This document shows, in pieces, positions 5,964 to 13,389 of a stretch of DNA of 28,120 bases. The notes under the pieces were generated by a model. That model had not been told where the DNA came from. It saw only the letters and a list, made by a program, of their open reading frames with translations, and ran no database searches. Position numbers and translations under genes: made by a program. Location of the stretch: the IMG/VR virus record IMGVR_UViG_3300027810_000046, positions 1-28,120 of that record, one strand, 5' to 3'. The stretch comes from a virus. Numbering within the stretch: the first letter of the stretch is position 1; each line of letters starts with the position of its first letter.

Positions 5964-7879
5964 AGATATGCACCGTCGACTTAGAGACGTACTGGTCAGT
6001 CACACACTCGCTGAGCAAAATGTCCCCCATCGCGTACTGTATGCACCCCGACACGGAGATCATCAGCTGCGCGTTCAAGTTCGATGACGAACCCACCGAG
6101 GTTGTCTTTGGCGAGGCGAACGTGATTGCGTACGCTAGCAAGGTCGACTGGTCACAATACTGGGTCGTCGGGCATAACCTTTCGGGCTTCGACTCTATGA
6201 TCCTGTCGTGGCGTATGGACATCAAACCTAAACTCTGGGGCTGCACCCTCGCTATGGCGCGGCCTATCCACGCGAAGGACGTTGGCCTATCACTCGCCAA
6301 ACTCGTGGCGCACTACAAGCTGGGGTACAAAGACCAGTCGGCGCTGATCGCCACCAAGGGTAAACACCTGTGTGATTTTACTGAGCAAGAGATTGCTGAC
6401 ATGGGTAGATACAACGTCGCCGACGTAGACCAGTGCTACGAGTTACTGCGACGACTCATCAAGCAGACCCGCCGCGAAGAGGTCAAGCTGATCGACATGA
6501 CAATCCGTATGCTGGTGGAGCCACAGTTCGAATCCAACACTGCGTTACTCCAGCGCACCTTAATTGAAGAAAGTGTGCGTAAGAAAGCTATGCTGGTGGA
6601 AGCGTCTAAGATTTTAGACACCTACGACCCCCTAGAAAGTGCTAACGTGAATGCAGATGCCGCGTTGAAATTACTGTCGTCGGCTGCTAAGTTTGCGGTG
6701 TTCCTGCAATCCCTTGGAGTACCTGTTCCCACCAAGGTTTCACCCCGTACCGGTAAAGAAATTCCGGCGCTGGCCAAAACTGATGAGGACTTCATTGCGT
6801 TGCAGGAACACGACAACCCCATCGTCGCCAACGCTGCTGCGGCCCGACTAGAGGCGAAGTCGACTATCTTGCAGACACGCATCCAAGCGTTCCTCGACGC
6901 AGCCGCCGCACACCCGCAGTCCAAACTACCGATCCCACTCAAATACTACGGGGCCGACACCACTGGCAGATGGAGTGGCTGGGGTTATAACCCACAGAAT
7001 TTACCACGCATCAACCCGTACAACCCTCGCCCGTCGGACGCACTGCGTAAGTCGCTCGTCGCTCCACCGGGCCACAAAGTCGTCGTCGCCGACCTGTCCG
7101 GGATCGAGCTACGCGTCAACCACTTCTTATGGCAAGTCCCGTCTAGTATGGATATGTTCAAGGCTGACCCTGAGAAAGCTGATCTGTATAAGGACTTCGC
7201 CAGTAAACTTTACGACATCCCGTTCGATGAAGTAACCAAGGTCCAACGCCAAGTCGGTAAGGTTGCGCACCTTGGGTTAGGTTTTGGGGCTGGATGGAAG
7301 ACCTTTATGACTGTTGCCAAGCTCATGGGCGGCGTCGACATCACCGAGGACGAGAGCCGAGACATCGTCAACCGCTGGCGCGATACATACAGCGAGATCA
7401 CTTCGGGCTGGCGGACGTGCCACGGCGCGCTGCCAACGATTATGCAGGGTGCAACAGGCAAAGCCGTCGACCCGTGGGGCATGGTCTACCCTGTCCCCGA
7501 AGGTCTCAAGACACCCAAGGGAATCATCCGCTACCCAGACCTACGCACCGAGCGTAACGAAGACGACAATCGCATGGAGTTTATCTACGGCAACGGGCGC
7601 AACAAGGCGCGAATCTATGCGGGTAAGATCGACGAGAATATCGTCCAACACCTCGCCCGGTGTGTGATCGCTGACAACGCGTTAACAGTACAAAAGGTTA
7701 CTGGTTTAGACCCGGCTTTGATGGTTCACGATGAATTAGTCTATGTGGTTCCCGAAGATGAGGCCCAACCGCTACTAGATGTAGTGCAAAAGGTAATGCG
7801 CACACCGCCACTCTGGTGGCCAGAGCTAGTGACATGGAGCGAAGGCGACATTGCGGATACATATGGTGATGCTAAATAA
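5960..7879 (+). CDS. polA-like: Family A DNA polymerase with 3'-5' exonuclease domain
   Basis: The 639-residue enzyme replicates phage DNA. Residues 1-170 are a DnaQ-like 3'-5' exonuclease: D7/E9 in VDLETYW, GHNLSGFDSMIL, and YNVADVDQCYELL as the final motif. The polymerase domain shows motif A ADLSGIELR (D378, E383), the O-helix motif RQVGKVAHLGLGFGAG (R430, K434) and motif C MVHDELVYVVPED (H590, D591). There is no 5'-3' exonuclease domain, as usual in phages. The residue four after K434 is Leu438, equivalent to E. coli Phe762 and T7 Tyr526. Published marine-phage surveys associate Leu at this position with temperate or slower-replicating phages. It starts within the stop of the upstream acidic-protein gene. 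Catalytic residues all appear intact. Confidence 0.96.
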   Translation: MKICTVDLETYWSVTHSLSKMSPIAYCMHPDTEIISCAFKFDDEPTEVVFGEANVIAYASKVDWSQYWVVGHNLSGFDSMILSWRMDIKPKLWGCTLAMARPIHAKDVGLSLAKLVAHYKLGYKDQSALIATKGKHLCDFTEQEIADMGRYNVADVDQCYELLRRLIKQTRREEVKLIDMTIRMLVEPQFESNTALLQRTLIEESVRKKAMLVEASKILDTYDPLESANVNADAALKLLSSAAKFAVFLQSLGVPVPTKVSPRTGKEIPALAKTDEDFIALQEHDNPIVANAAAARLEAKSTILQTRIQAFLDAAAAHPQSKLPIPLKYYGADTTGRWSGWGYNPQNLPRINPYNPRPSDALRKSLVAPPGHKVVVADLSGIELRVNHFLWQVPSSMDMFKADPEKADLYKDFASKLYDIPFDEVTKVQRQVGKVAHLGLGFGAGWKTFMTVAKLMGGVDITEDESRDIVNRWRDTYSEITSGWRTCHGALPTIMQGATGKAVDPWGMVYPVPEGLKTPKGIIRYPDLRTERNEDDNRMEFIYGNGRNKARIYAGKIDENIVQHLARCVIADNALTVQKVTGLDPALMVHDELVYVVPEDEAQPLLDVVQKVMRTPPLWWPELVTWSEGDIADTYGDAK

Positions 7880-7880
7880 C

Positions 7881-7903
7881 ATGTTTACACGCGTTCATAT
7901 AAG
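7881..7903 (+). promoter_or_regulatory. Copy 1 of shared 23-bp intergenic motif
   Basis: Directly after the polymerase stop, TGTTTACACG followed six bases later by CATATAAG. It matches the copy at 14373-14395 at 16 of 23 positions without gaps. A partial inverted copy (CTGTTTAC read on the minus strand) lies at 7925-7932 in the same gap, making an operator-like inverted pair. Candidate phage promoter or repressor site; role is inference. Confidence 0.45.
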
Positions 7904-7953
7904 TGCGCACACTACCGTATACACGTAAACAGATAACAGGGAGTAAGAAAAAT

Positions 7954-8274
7954 ATGAGACTAATTCTTGAACGTCAGGTCTGCTATCAGCGGCAAGCAAA
8001 ACGCCGCCATCAGTCGATCAGTGGGTGTTACCCACGGGGTCCGAAGATTAAGACACCAACAGGCCCACCAACGATTCTACGTGGGGGGAAGTACATGACC
8101 CGAGTAGGCGGTGGTGTGCGCAGTAGGTTTGAATTAGCGCCTACCGTTGGGAAGTACATGACCCGAACGGGTGGTCTTAAATTAGCATTAGCGTTGATCG
8201 CCAGTGGTGGAAAAATCCTCATTGACTGGTCGCGAAAAAATCGGATGACGGTAAATGGAATATACACCAACTAA
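7954..8274 (+). CDS. Doubtful basic protein with internal repeats
   Basis: The frame is open for 106 residues from ATG 7954, with CAGGGAG about 9 bases upstream; an earlier in-frame start at 7903 lies in the regulatory gap and is less likely. The product is basic, glycine-rich and low in acidic residues, unlike its neighbours, and contains the repeated phrase GKYMTR 21 residues apart. The opposite strand is also open across much of the stretch. It could be a real orphan protein, or a structured non-coding region that happens to lack stops. It overlaps the next gene by 20 bases, which slightly favours coding. Confidence 0.35.
   Translation: MRLILERQVCYQRQAKRRHQSISGCYPRGPKIKTPTGPPTILRGGKYMTRVGGGVRSRFELAPTVGKYMTRTGGLKLALALIASGGKILIDWSRKNRMTVNGIYTN
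8086..8166. repeat. 18-bp direct repeat pair, 63 bp apart
   Basis: GGGAAGTACATGACCCGA occurs exactly at 8086-8103 and at 8149-8166. The spacing is 63 bp, a multiple of three, so both encode GKYMTR in the plus frame. The second copy runs into the short palindrome ACCCGAACGGGT. The flanks differ, so this is not a simple tandem duplication. Confidence 0.85.
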
Positions 8275-8818
8275 CGAAGTACGGGGATGCACGGAGTTCT
8301 TTCTAAGGAACCCCAACGCTATCTCAAAATGGCTCAACACAGCAGATAAACATATGCAAAGCTATGTGGCCAACCCCGAACTATTTTTACTTGCTAAACA
8401 ACACGAGGTTTTACGACCGCTTGTTATGGCATACGCCAACGACCTTGGAGGTTTTGCTCAATACTTGCTGGAGCTTCGGGGTAATTTTGACCGCAGAAGC
8501 GCAGAGTTCGTAGAGATTCAAGCTATCTATAGGCGCACTAACGGACGTTATGTTCAGCAGGTACGCCGAGAGCGAATGGGAAGGGCCATGGAAAAAGCAG
8601 AAGCGCTACACGGACCAGTGCCCTACCCCACGCGCATACAGTGGATGACAGACGTAGAACACAAGTGGGCAAAACGGCGTTTAGAATTTCTTACTACCGT
8701 CCGCAGCAACTCAGGCGGCGAGCACCTGTCGACCGAAGATCGCACTGAGGCTCTGCTCGAGTTCTGGGACGTAATAGACACCGAAATACATGAAGGAGAC
8801 TTACCGCCATGGAACTAA
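8255..8818 (+). CDS. Hypothetical helical protein
   Basis: A 187-residue protein I do not recognise. It looks almost wholly helical and soluble: an N-terminal region (EFFLRNPNAISKWLNTADKH), a central charged region (RRTNGRYVQQVRRERMGRAM) and a C-terminal part with WMTDVEHKWAKRRLEFL and an acidic end. There are no cysteine clusters, no membrane segment and no nucleotide-binding motif. The ribosome-binding site is weak (ACGGTAA). It overlaps the 3' end of the doubtful upstream frame and the 5' end of the Cas4-like nuclease gene (10 bases), so it belongs to the replication/recombination transcript. Confidence 0.65.
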   Translation: MEYTPTNEVRGCTEFFLRNPNAISKWLNTADKHMQSYVANPELFLLAKQHEVLRPLVMAYANDLGGFAQYLLELRGNFDRRSAEFVEIQAIYRRTNGRYVQQVRRERMGRAMEKAEALHGPVPYPTRIQWMTDVEHKWAKRRLEFLTTVRSNSGGEHLSTEDRTEALLEFWDVIDTEIHEGDLPPWN

Positions 8819-9474
8819 AAAAGGCGTGGAGCTATTCCGCGCTAACAGCCTTCGAGACCTGCCCACGCCGCTTTCAGCTAACGCGAGTGACAAAGCAGGT
8901 ACGAGAGTCCCAGACTGAAGCCACGGTCTGGGGTAATAAGGTACATAAGGCTCTTGAGGACTTCGCCAGAAGCGGCAAACCTCTCTCGCCCGATCTCGAG
9001 AGATACGCAAAGTACGTTAAGAAAATACAAAGCTACGAGGGTAAGCGTGTCGTTGAAGAACGCGTCGCGCTTGACCGAAATTTCAGACCAACGACATGGA
9101 TGGCCAAGGACGTCTGGGTTCGTGGCATCATCGACATCGGCGTCGTTGGTTCTGAGAAAGCATACTTGCTCGACTGGAAGACAGGCAAACGTCGCCCAGA
9201 CTCTAACCAGCTAAAGCTCTTTGCGGCGCTGGCGTTTGCGATGTACCCTTGGGTAGACAAAGTTGTGACGGGGTTTATTTGGCTCAAGACTTCCGAGTTT
9301 GATAAGGAGGTGTTCACGCGTGGGCAGCTGCCAGAGATATGGAGCGAGTTTATGCCCCGTCTAGCGCGGGTAGCCATCGCCTACGATCAGGACAAGTGGA
9401 CCCCTAAACCGAGCGGGCTCTGCAAGAAATGGTGCCCAGTGGGTCGCCAGCTATGCGAATTTTGCGGAGAGTGA
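8809..9474 (+). CDS. PD-(D/E)XK nuclease, Cas4/RecB-like with four-cysteine C-terminus
   Basis: The 221-residue protein begins with SYSALTAFETCPRRFQL, the usual N-terminal motif of the Cas4/AddB-type PD-(D/E)XK superfamily, including C18. It then shows WGNKVHKALEDF (H46), GIIDIG (D109) and LLDWKTGK (D122, K124), which are the metal-binding and catalytic positions. The C-terminus carries C205, C209, C216 and C219, which with C18 are suited to an iron-sulfur cluster. By family knowledge such enzymes process DNA ends (5'-3' exonuclease) in recombination. AAGGAG precedes the ATG. It overlaps its upstream neighbour and sits beside a VRR-NUC nuclease, which fits a DNA-end-processing pair. Cluster occupancy is inferred. 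Confidence 0.88.
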   Translation: MELKKAWSYSALTAFETCPRRFQLTRVTKQVRESQTEATVWGNKVHKALEDFARSGKPLSPDLERYAKYVKKIQSYEGKRVVEERVALDRNFRPTTWMAKDVWVRGIIDIGVVGSEKAYLLDWKTGKRRPDSNQLKLFAALAFAMYPWVDKVVTGFIWLKTSEFDKEVFTRGQLPEIWSEFMPRLARVAIAYDQDKWTPKPSGLCKKWCPVGRQLCEFCGE

Positions 9475-9475
9475 T

Positions 9476-9643
9476 ATGTTACGAAAAATGCAGGTCGATG
9501 ATATAATGACGCTGACAAACAACGAGCTTCTCGAAGCCGCGGTTAAAGAAAAGCACCTAACCTCCATCGAGCTGGAGCTTTTGCACCGTTTAGAGAGCTA
9601 TGTTGCTATGTACGGCGACTATTTAGAGGAGCAAGTTCACTGA
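9476..9643 (+). CDS. 55-residue hypothetical protein
   Basis: A short frame starting one base after the nuclease stop and ending in TGATG overlap with the VRR-NUC gene. The 55-residue product reads MLRKMQVDDIMTLTNNELLE, then AAVKEKHLTSIELELLHRLE, then SYVAMYGDYLEEQVH. It is acidic and helical, with no cysteine and no membrane span. The pattern of two helices separated by a HLTS turn resembles small phage proteins without known function. Overlapping junctions on both sides support it. Confidence 0.55.
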   Translation: MLRKMQVDDIMTLTNNELLEAAVKEKHLTSIELELLHRLESYVAMYGDYLEEQVH

Positions 9644-9963
9644 TGGGTATGACTCCAGAGGGCAAAGTTAAGAAGAAAGTCAAAGAGTACCTCCAGTCTA
9701 TCGGCGCGTGGTACTACATGCCTGTGATTAACGGCATGGGCCGCGTTGGCTGCCCAGACATACTGGTCTGCTACAAAGGTTTATTCATGGCGTTTGAGAC
9801 GAAGGCACCCGGCAAAATAAAGAACGTCACTGCTAACCAAGAACGTGAAATTAACGACATAAGAAGTGCTTACGGGTTAGCACTTGTTGTTGACGACGTT
9901 GAACAAGTGAAGGAGGCTATCAATGAACTTACCAGAAAAAATAATCCGCGCTCTGACGAATAA
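9643..9963 (+). CDS. VRR-NUC domain nuclease
   Basis: A 106-residue stand-alone VRR-NUC protein, of the usual length for the phage members. It starts TPEGKVKKKVKEYLQSIGAW, then has GRVGCPDILVCYKG with D39, and MAFETKAPG with E52 and K54, giving the PD-(D/E)XK catalytic triad. A T-x-x-Q segment (TANQEREI) and the final strand/helix complete the fold. In the family such small proteins cut branched DNA, for example Holliday junctions. GAGGAG lies upstream of the ATG, which overlaps the preceding stop. Its 3' end overlaps the next gene by 41 bases. Confidence 0.92.
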   Translation: MGMTPEGKVKKKVKEYLQSIGAWYYMPVINGMGRVGCPDILVCYKGLFMAFETKAPGKIKNVTANQEREINDIRSAYGLALVVDDVEQVKEAINELTRKNNPRSDE

Positions 9964-10303
9964 CCCCGCGATGTTTTCGGGCTTATTGTTAGAGAGGCGA
10001 AAAGAATTTATTGAGTGGTTGCGCGAGAACACGCACGTCGTGGGACAGTTTCTGACCTACGCTCAGATGCTCAACTGCCGCGGGGGACGTGCCTACTACT
10101 CTGCTTACTGCATCCGCGAACGCATTCGATGGGACACGCTCGTTAGCGAAAACGAGACGCAGTTCAAACTATCGAACAACATGACGCCCTTCATCTCCCG
10201 ATTGGTGATGGAGATCGACCCAAGCCTGAAGGGCATGTTCAGGGTTAAGAAAGGAGCAGACTATGACCAAATCGTGGAACCCAGCATTAAACCTTGCGCG
10301 TGA
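9923..10303 (+). CDS. Hypothetical protein
   Basis: A 126-residue protein with a strong AAGGAGG seven bases before its ATG, which lies inside the VRR-NUC gene (41-base overlap). The product is helical and basic: EKIIRALTNNPAMFSGLLLE, RRKEFIEWLREN, a middle RGGRAYYSAYCIRERIRWDT, and SNNMTPFISRLVMEIDPSLK. I do not recognise a family. The middle part could be a small winged-helix or nucleic-acid-binding element, but no diagnostic motif is visible. Its own end also overlaps the following gene by 41 bases. Confidence 0.6.
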   Translation: MNLPEKIIRALTNNPAMFSGLLLERRKEFIEWLRENTHVVGQFLTYAQMLNCRGGRAYYSAYCIRERIRWDTLVSENETQFKLSNNMTPFISRLVMEIDPSLKGMFRVKKGADYDQIVEPSIKPCA

Positions 10304-10478
10304 GCATCTGGAAATGCGGGATATGATCGAAGAGCTTCAACACGGCTTAATCACGTACAACGCGTGGGTGAAAAAATACAAAAACTTTATGTGCGACACT
10401 CACGTAGAAATGTACGTCAACGATGTGCTCGAAGCCGAAGAAAGGTTCACCCCACCGTCGCAAAGGATACAACACTAA
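10263..10478 (+). CDS. Small hypothetical protein
   Basis: A 71-residue helical protein with AAAGGAG about 6 bases before the ATG, starting inside the upstream gene. It reads ALNLAREHLEMRDMIEELQH, then GLITYNAWVKKYKNF, and ends acidic before a short basic tail. There are no metal-binding or catalytic motifs. The stop overlaps the start of the HNH-like gene (TAATG), so translation is probably coupled. Confidence 0.6.
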   Translation: MTKSWNPALNLAREHLEMRDMIEELQHGLITYNAWVKKYKNFMCDTHVEMYVNDVLEAEERFTPPSQRIQH

Positions 10479-10750
10479 TGCCAAAGTCATCCAAGCAGGA
10501 GTTAGCCACTAAGGCAGCTTACAACAAGAAGCCGAAAGTGCAGGCAAAACGCGTGGCGAACAACAAAGCCCGCCGCGAGGCCGTTAAAGAAGGCCGCGTC
10601 ACGAAGGGTGATGGTAAGCACATCGACCACAAGGTGCCACTCGACGCTGGCGGTAGCACTGCCAAGTCAAACACCCGTGTGGTGAGCGCCGCAGCTAACA
10701 AAGGCTGGCGTGGTAAGAAACCCGGCATGTACACAAAAGGAGGGAAGTGA
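10478..10750 (+). CDS. HNH-like nuclease, minimal form
   Basis: I take ATG 10478 (TAATG overlap, AAAGGA upstream), giving 90 residues; a longer in-frame start lies inside the previous gene. The first 45 residues are lysine/arginine-rich. The C-terminal half carries GKHIDHKVPLDAGGSTAKSN, then TRVVSAAANKGW: D50-H51, N65 and N74-K75 occupy the H-N-N/H positions of a beta-beta-alpha-metal (HNH) fold. It lacks the CxxC zinc pairs of many HNH enzymes. Phage HNH proteins nick or cut DNA. Here it lies among recombination nucleases rather than beside a terminase, so a recombination or host-DNA role is more likely than packaging. Activity is inferred. Confidence 0.7.
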   Translation: MPKSSKQELATKAAYNKKPKVQAKRVANNKARREAVKEGRVTKGDGKHIDHKVPLDAGGSTAKSNTRVVSAAANKGWRGKKPGMYTKGGK

Positions 10751-11199
10751 TGATAGAGAGACTAGGAGCGGACGGTAAGTTTTATACCGACAGCAAGGCT
10801 GAAGAACGAGTTTGGGCATACCTGTTGAAGCATAGAGCAACAGCCGACGCCATAGACATCGCCCTAAACTGCGACATCACTGAAGCCGAAGCACAAAGTT
10901 ACATCGACCGGATTTCATCCGAGACTTGGCGCTACAATCTGCCAACGCGTGACCACAATATTGGAGAGTCAAACTACGCCAAGCACAAGATACAGCCATG
11001 GGACATCTGGCTAGAGTACCAGCTAGACCCTTGGGACGCTGACATCATCAAGCGCGTACTTCGAGACAAGCCCGGCCAACGCCGCCTCGACTACGAAAAA
11101 ATCAAGCACGTCTGCGACGAACGCATTCGACAAATAGACGCAGAATTAGATGAGGTTTCCCATGTTAGTCTGGAAAGAAAAGAAAGCGCTGCTGCTTAA
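10750..11199 (+). CDS. DUF3310-like protein
   Basis: I use the ATG at 10750 (TGATG overlap; AGGGAAG upstream) rather than the in-frame GTG one codon earlier. The 149-residue product has an N-terminal part with a helix-turn-helix feel (ATADAIDIALNCDITEAEAQ). The C-terminal domain reads YAKHKIQPWDIWLEYQLDPW, then DADIIKRVLRDKPGQRR, then LDYEKIKHVCDERIRQI. This is the pattern of the DUF3310 (SaV-like) domain: a KIQPxD motif followed by helices and a conserved R and D/E. DUF3310 proteins are frequent in phage replication regions and have no proven function. The 3' end overlaps the helicase gene by 38 bases. Confidence 0.75.
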   Translation: MIERLGADGKFYTDSKAEERVWAYLLKHRATADAIDIALNCDITEAEAQSYIDRISSETWRYNLPTRDHNIGESNYAKHKIQPWDIWLEYQLDPWDADIIKRVLRDKPGQRRLDYEKIKHVCDERIRQIDAELDEVSHVSLERKESAAA

Positions 11200-12733
11200 A
11201 AGCAGAACACCCGAACGCATCACAAACATTATACCATCGGCTAAGACCTTCACAGTTAAAGGTATCCCCTACGTGGCGGTGCCACACAAGCTAGCCGAGA
11301 CCAAGATGCTAAAGAACTTAGGCTACGAACCCCCTGCTCCAATACGTGAATATTACGACTGGCCGGGCCGCTTCAAGCCGTTCGATGCACAGCGCGAGGC
11401 TGCTGCGTTCTTATCTATGTATGATCGTGCGTTCAATCTGTCCGAGCTAGGCACGGGTAAGTCACTCGCGTCGTTGTGGGCATACGACTACCTGCGTGGC
11501 ATCGGTAAGGTGAACAAGGCGCTGATCGTGTCGCCGCTCTCCACTCTGGAGCGCACGTGGGCCGACGAGGTGTTCCAACACTTCCCACACTTAGAGACTG
11601 CGGTACTGCACGGCTCCCGTGATAAGCGCGTAAAGATGCTCAAGACCGACGTGGACATCTACATCATTAACCATGACGGCCTACAGATCATCGAGCCGCA
11701 CCTCAAAGACCGACCTGACATCGACATCATTATCATCGACGAGATCGCACAGGCTGCGCGCAACGCAGGTACAGATCGCTGGAAAGCAATCAACAAGGTT
11801 GTGAACCGTCAAGGTATTCCACGCTACTGCTGGGGTATGACGGGGACACCAACACCGAACGCTCCTACAGACGCTTGGGCGCAGTGCAGACTGATTAACC
11901 CTGAGAGCGTACCGCCGTACTTCAATCGCTTCAAAGGGCAAGTCATGCGGCAGCTTGGTCAATTCTCGTGGATTCCTAAGTCCGATGCTACCGAGATCGT
12001 TCAAGCTGTGATGCAGCCATCAGTCAGGTTCACCCGCGACGAGTGCCTCGACTTGCCACCATTGATGTACGAGACGCGCCAAGTGCCGCTGACCAAAGAG
12101 CAGAACAAAGCCTACAAAGAAATGGTCGCGCGGATGCGCACTGAGGCTGAAGAAGGTGAAATCACAGCAGTCAACGAAGCGGTCAAGATGGGCAAGTTAG
12201 TCCAGATTGCCTGTGGCGTAGTCTACTCCAACGACAAGAAAGAGATTACCATCCCGTCGTCGCCGAGGATTGAAGAGACCCGCGAGATCGTACGCCAAGC
12301 AGAGGGCAAGGTGATCGTGTTTGTACCCTACGTTAGTTCGGTACGCATGGTCGCTGAAGAACTCAGCAAGGACTTCTCAGTTGAAGTGATCCACGGGGGA
12401 GTAAAGAAAGATGAGCGTGACCGTATATTCGGTGCGTTCCAGAAGAGCAAAGAACCAAAGGTTATCGTGGCACAACCCGCCGCTATGTCCCACGGTCTGA
12501 CGCTGACGTCCGCATCTACCATCATTTGGTATTCATGCGTCACGTCGAACGAAGTCTTCGAGCAAGCCAACGGTCGGATCAACAGACCCGGCCAGAAGAT
12601 GAACAACTTCATCATAATGCTCGAAGGTACTCCAGTAGAGAAGCGCATCTACAAACGTTTACGGACCAAGCAGAAGATGCAGGGTGCGTTACTGGACGAA
12701 ATCAAGGCAAATCGGGAAGCCGTGATGTCTTGA
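11162..12733 (+). CDS. SNF2-type (superfamily 2) DNA helicase/translocase
   Basis: I favour ATG 11162 because GAGG lies about 7 bases upstream; an ATG at 11150 is in frame. The 523-residue protein has FKPFDAQREAAAF (Q-like motif), Walker A SELGTGKSLAS (K100), motif Ia VSPLSTLERTW, Walker B IIIIDEIAQ (D193, E194), motif III WGMTGTPTPN, and C-terminal domain motifs VIVFVPYVSS and QANGRINRPGQ. This set is that of phage SNF2/SF2 translocases, which move on duplex DNA using ATP and are thought to help replication or recombination. No nuclease or zinc domain is fused. All helicase motifs appear intact. Confidence 0.93.
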   Translation: MLVWKEKKALLLKSRTPERITNIIPSAKTFTVKGIPYVAVPHKLAETKMLKNLGYEPPAPIREYYDWPGRFKPFDAQREAAAFLSMYDRAFNLSELGTGKSLASLWAYDYLRGIGKVNKALIVSPLSTLERTWADEVFQHFPHLETAVLHGSRDKRVKMLKTDVDIYIINHDGLQIIEPHLKDRPDIDIIIIDEIAQAARNAGTDRWKAINKVVNRQGIPRYCWGMTGTPTPNAPTDAWAQCRLINPESVPPYFNRFKGQVMRQLGQFSWIPKSDATEIVQAVMQPSVRFTRDECLDLPPLMYETRQVPLTKEQNKAYKEMVARMRTEAEEGEITAVNEAVKMGKLVQIACGVVYSNDKKEITIPSSPRIEETREIVRQAEGKVIVFVPYVSSVRMVAEELSKDFSVEVIHGGVKKDERDRIFGAFQKSKEPKVIVAQPAAMSHGLTLTSASTIIWYSCVTSNEVFEQANGRINRPGQKMNNFIIMLEGTPVEKRIYKRLRTKQKMQGALLDEIKANREAVMS

Positions 12734-12756
12734 CCCCTGATCGCATATGAACTAAT

Positions 12757-12779
12757 CTGTTTACATGTGAACACACCTA
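12757..12779 (+). promoter_or_regulatory. Copy 2 of shared 23-bp intergenic motif
   Basis: CTGTTTACATGTGAACA lies in the 61-base gap between the helicase stop and the AlpA-like gene. It matches the copy at 14373 at 14 of 23 positions, mostly in the left half. The core TGTTTACATGTGAACA is a near-perfect palindrome (one mismatched pair), as expected of a site for a dimeric regulator. The right half lacks the TATA seen in the other two copies. Confidence 0.45.
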
Positions 12780-12794
12780 GAGGTAACTGACACA

Positions 12795-12998
12795 ATGGAC
12801 TTACTTAAACCTGAACAGGTTTCGGAGAAGCTAGGCATCACCAAAGCAGCACTACCCGGTCTGCGAAGGCGAGAGGCTAGCTTCCCCCAACCGATAAGAG
12901 TCTCGCAGAAGGTTCTGCGTTGGGACGAAGCTGAAATTGACGAGTGGCTAAACTCAAAAAGGGAGAAAGAAGATGGCAACAATATCAGAACTGGATGA
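12795..12998 (+). CDS. AlpA-like helix-turn-helix protein, possible excisionase
   Basis: A 67-residue protein with AGAGG upstream. It reads LLKPEQVSEKLGITKAALPG, then a loop REASFPQPIRVSQKVLRW, then DEAEIDEWLNS. This is the layout of AlpA/Xis-type winged HTH proteins: LxxxxVxxxLGI, FPxPxR wing, and a terminal WxxxEIDxWL. Members act as transcription regulators or recombination directionality factors. With an integrase about 5 kb downstream on the same strand, a role as excisionase is possible. Its position among replication genes also allows a regulator role. It follows a 23-bp intergenic motif that it could bind. Confidence 0.8.
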   Translation: MDLLKPEQVSEKLGITKAALPGLRRREASFPQPIRVSQKVLRWDEAEIDEWLNSKREKEDGNNIRTG

Positions 12999-13374
12999 CT
13001 TATCGCTGCTAAAGATATTCATCGGACTGCGCGAAAGACGCGCACAACGTAAAGCCGCGTACTCGGACGACGACTCCGGTGACAAAGGCAAACAAGACAA
13101 GATCGAAGTAGAGTTTCTCAAACGGTTTCAGTCGCGTGGCATCGACAACGTGGCTGCCCGTAACGTAGGAACTGCTTACAGGTCAACACGTGCGTCTGCC
13201 ACTGTAGGCGACTGGGACTCGTTCCTCGATCACGTCAAAGAAAACGGTGCTTGGGAGATGCTAGAGCGCCGCGTCAACAAGACTGCTGTTGAGCAGTTTA
13301 AATCCGTCGAAGGTGATCTCCCACCCGGCGTCAACTGGTCGGAAACACAAGTAGTAAACTTCCGCCGCAAATAA
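12973..13374 (+). CDS. Conserved phage protein next to SSB-like gene
   Basis: A 133-residue protein with AGAAAGAAG ahead of its ATG, overlapping the AlpA-like gene by 26 bases. The N-terminal two-thirds is a charged helical hairpin (LKIFIGLRERRAQRKAAYSD, then KQDKIEVEFLKRFQSRG). The rest reads NVGTAYRSTRASATVGDWDS, a helical LEMLERRVNKTAVEQF-type stretch and an LPPGVNW end. From memory this matches a family widely encoded just upstream of phage ssDNA-binding or recombination proteins, without an assigned function. A role helping the neighbouring SSB-like protein is a reasonable inference from constant neighbourhood. Confidence 0.75.
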   Translation: MATISELDDLSLLKIFIGLRERRAQRKAAYSDDDSGDKGKQDKIEVEFLKRFQSRGIDNVAARNVGTAYRSTRASATVGDWDSFLDHVKENGAWEMLERRVNKTAVEQFKSVEGDLPPGVNWSETQVVNFRRK

Positions 13375-13389
13375 CCAGAGGTAAATACA

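Noticed and set aside
7881-7953. Sigma-70 promoter with TTTACA as -35
   Set aside because: At the usual 16-18 base spacing there is no acceptable -10 sequence; TATAAG lies only 8 bases downstream.
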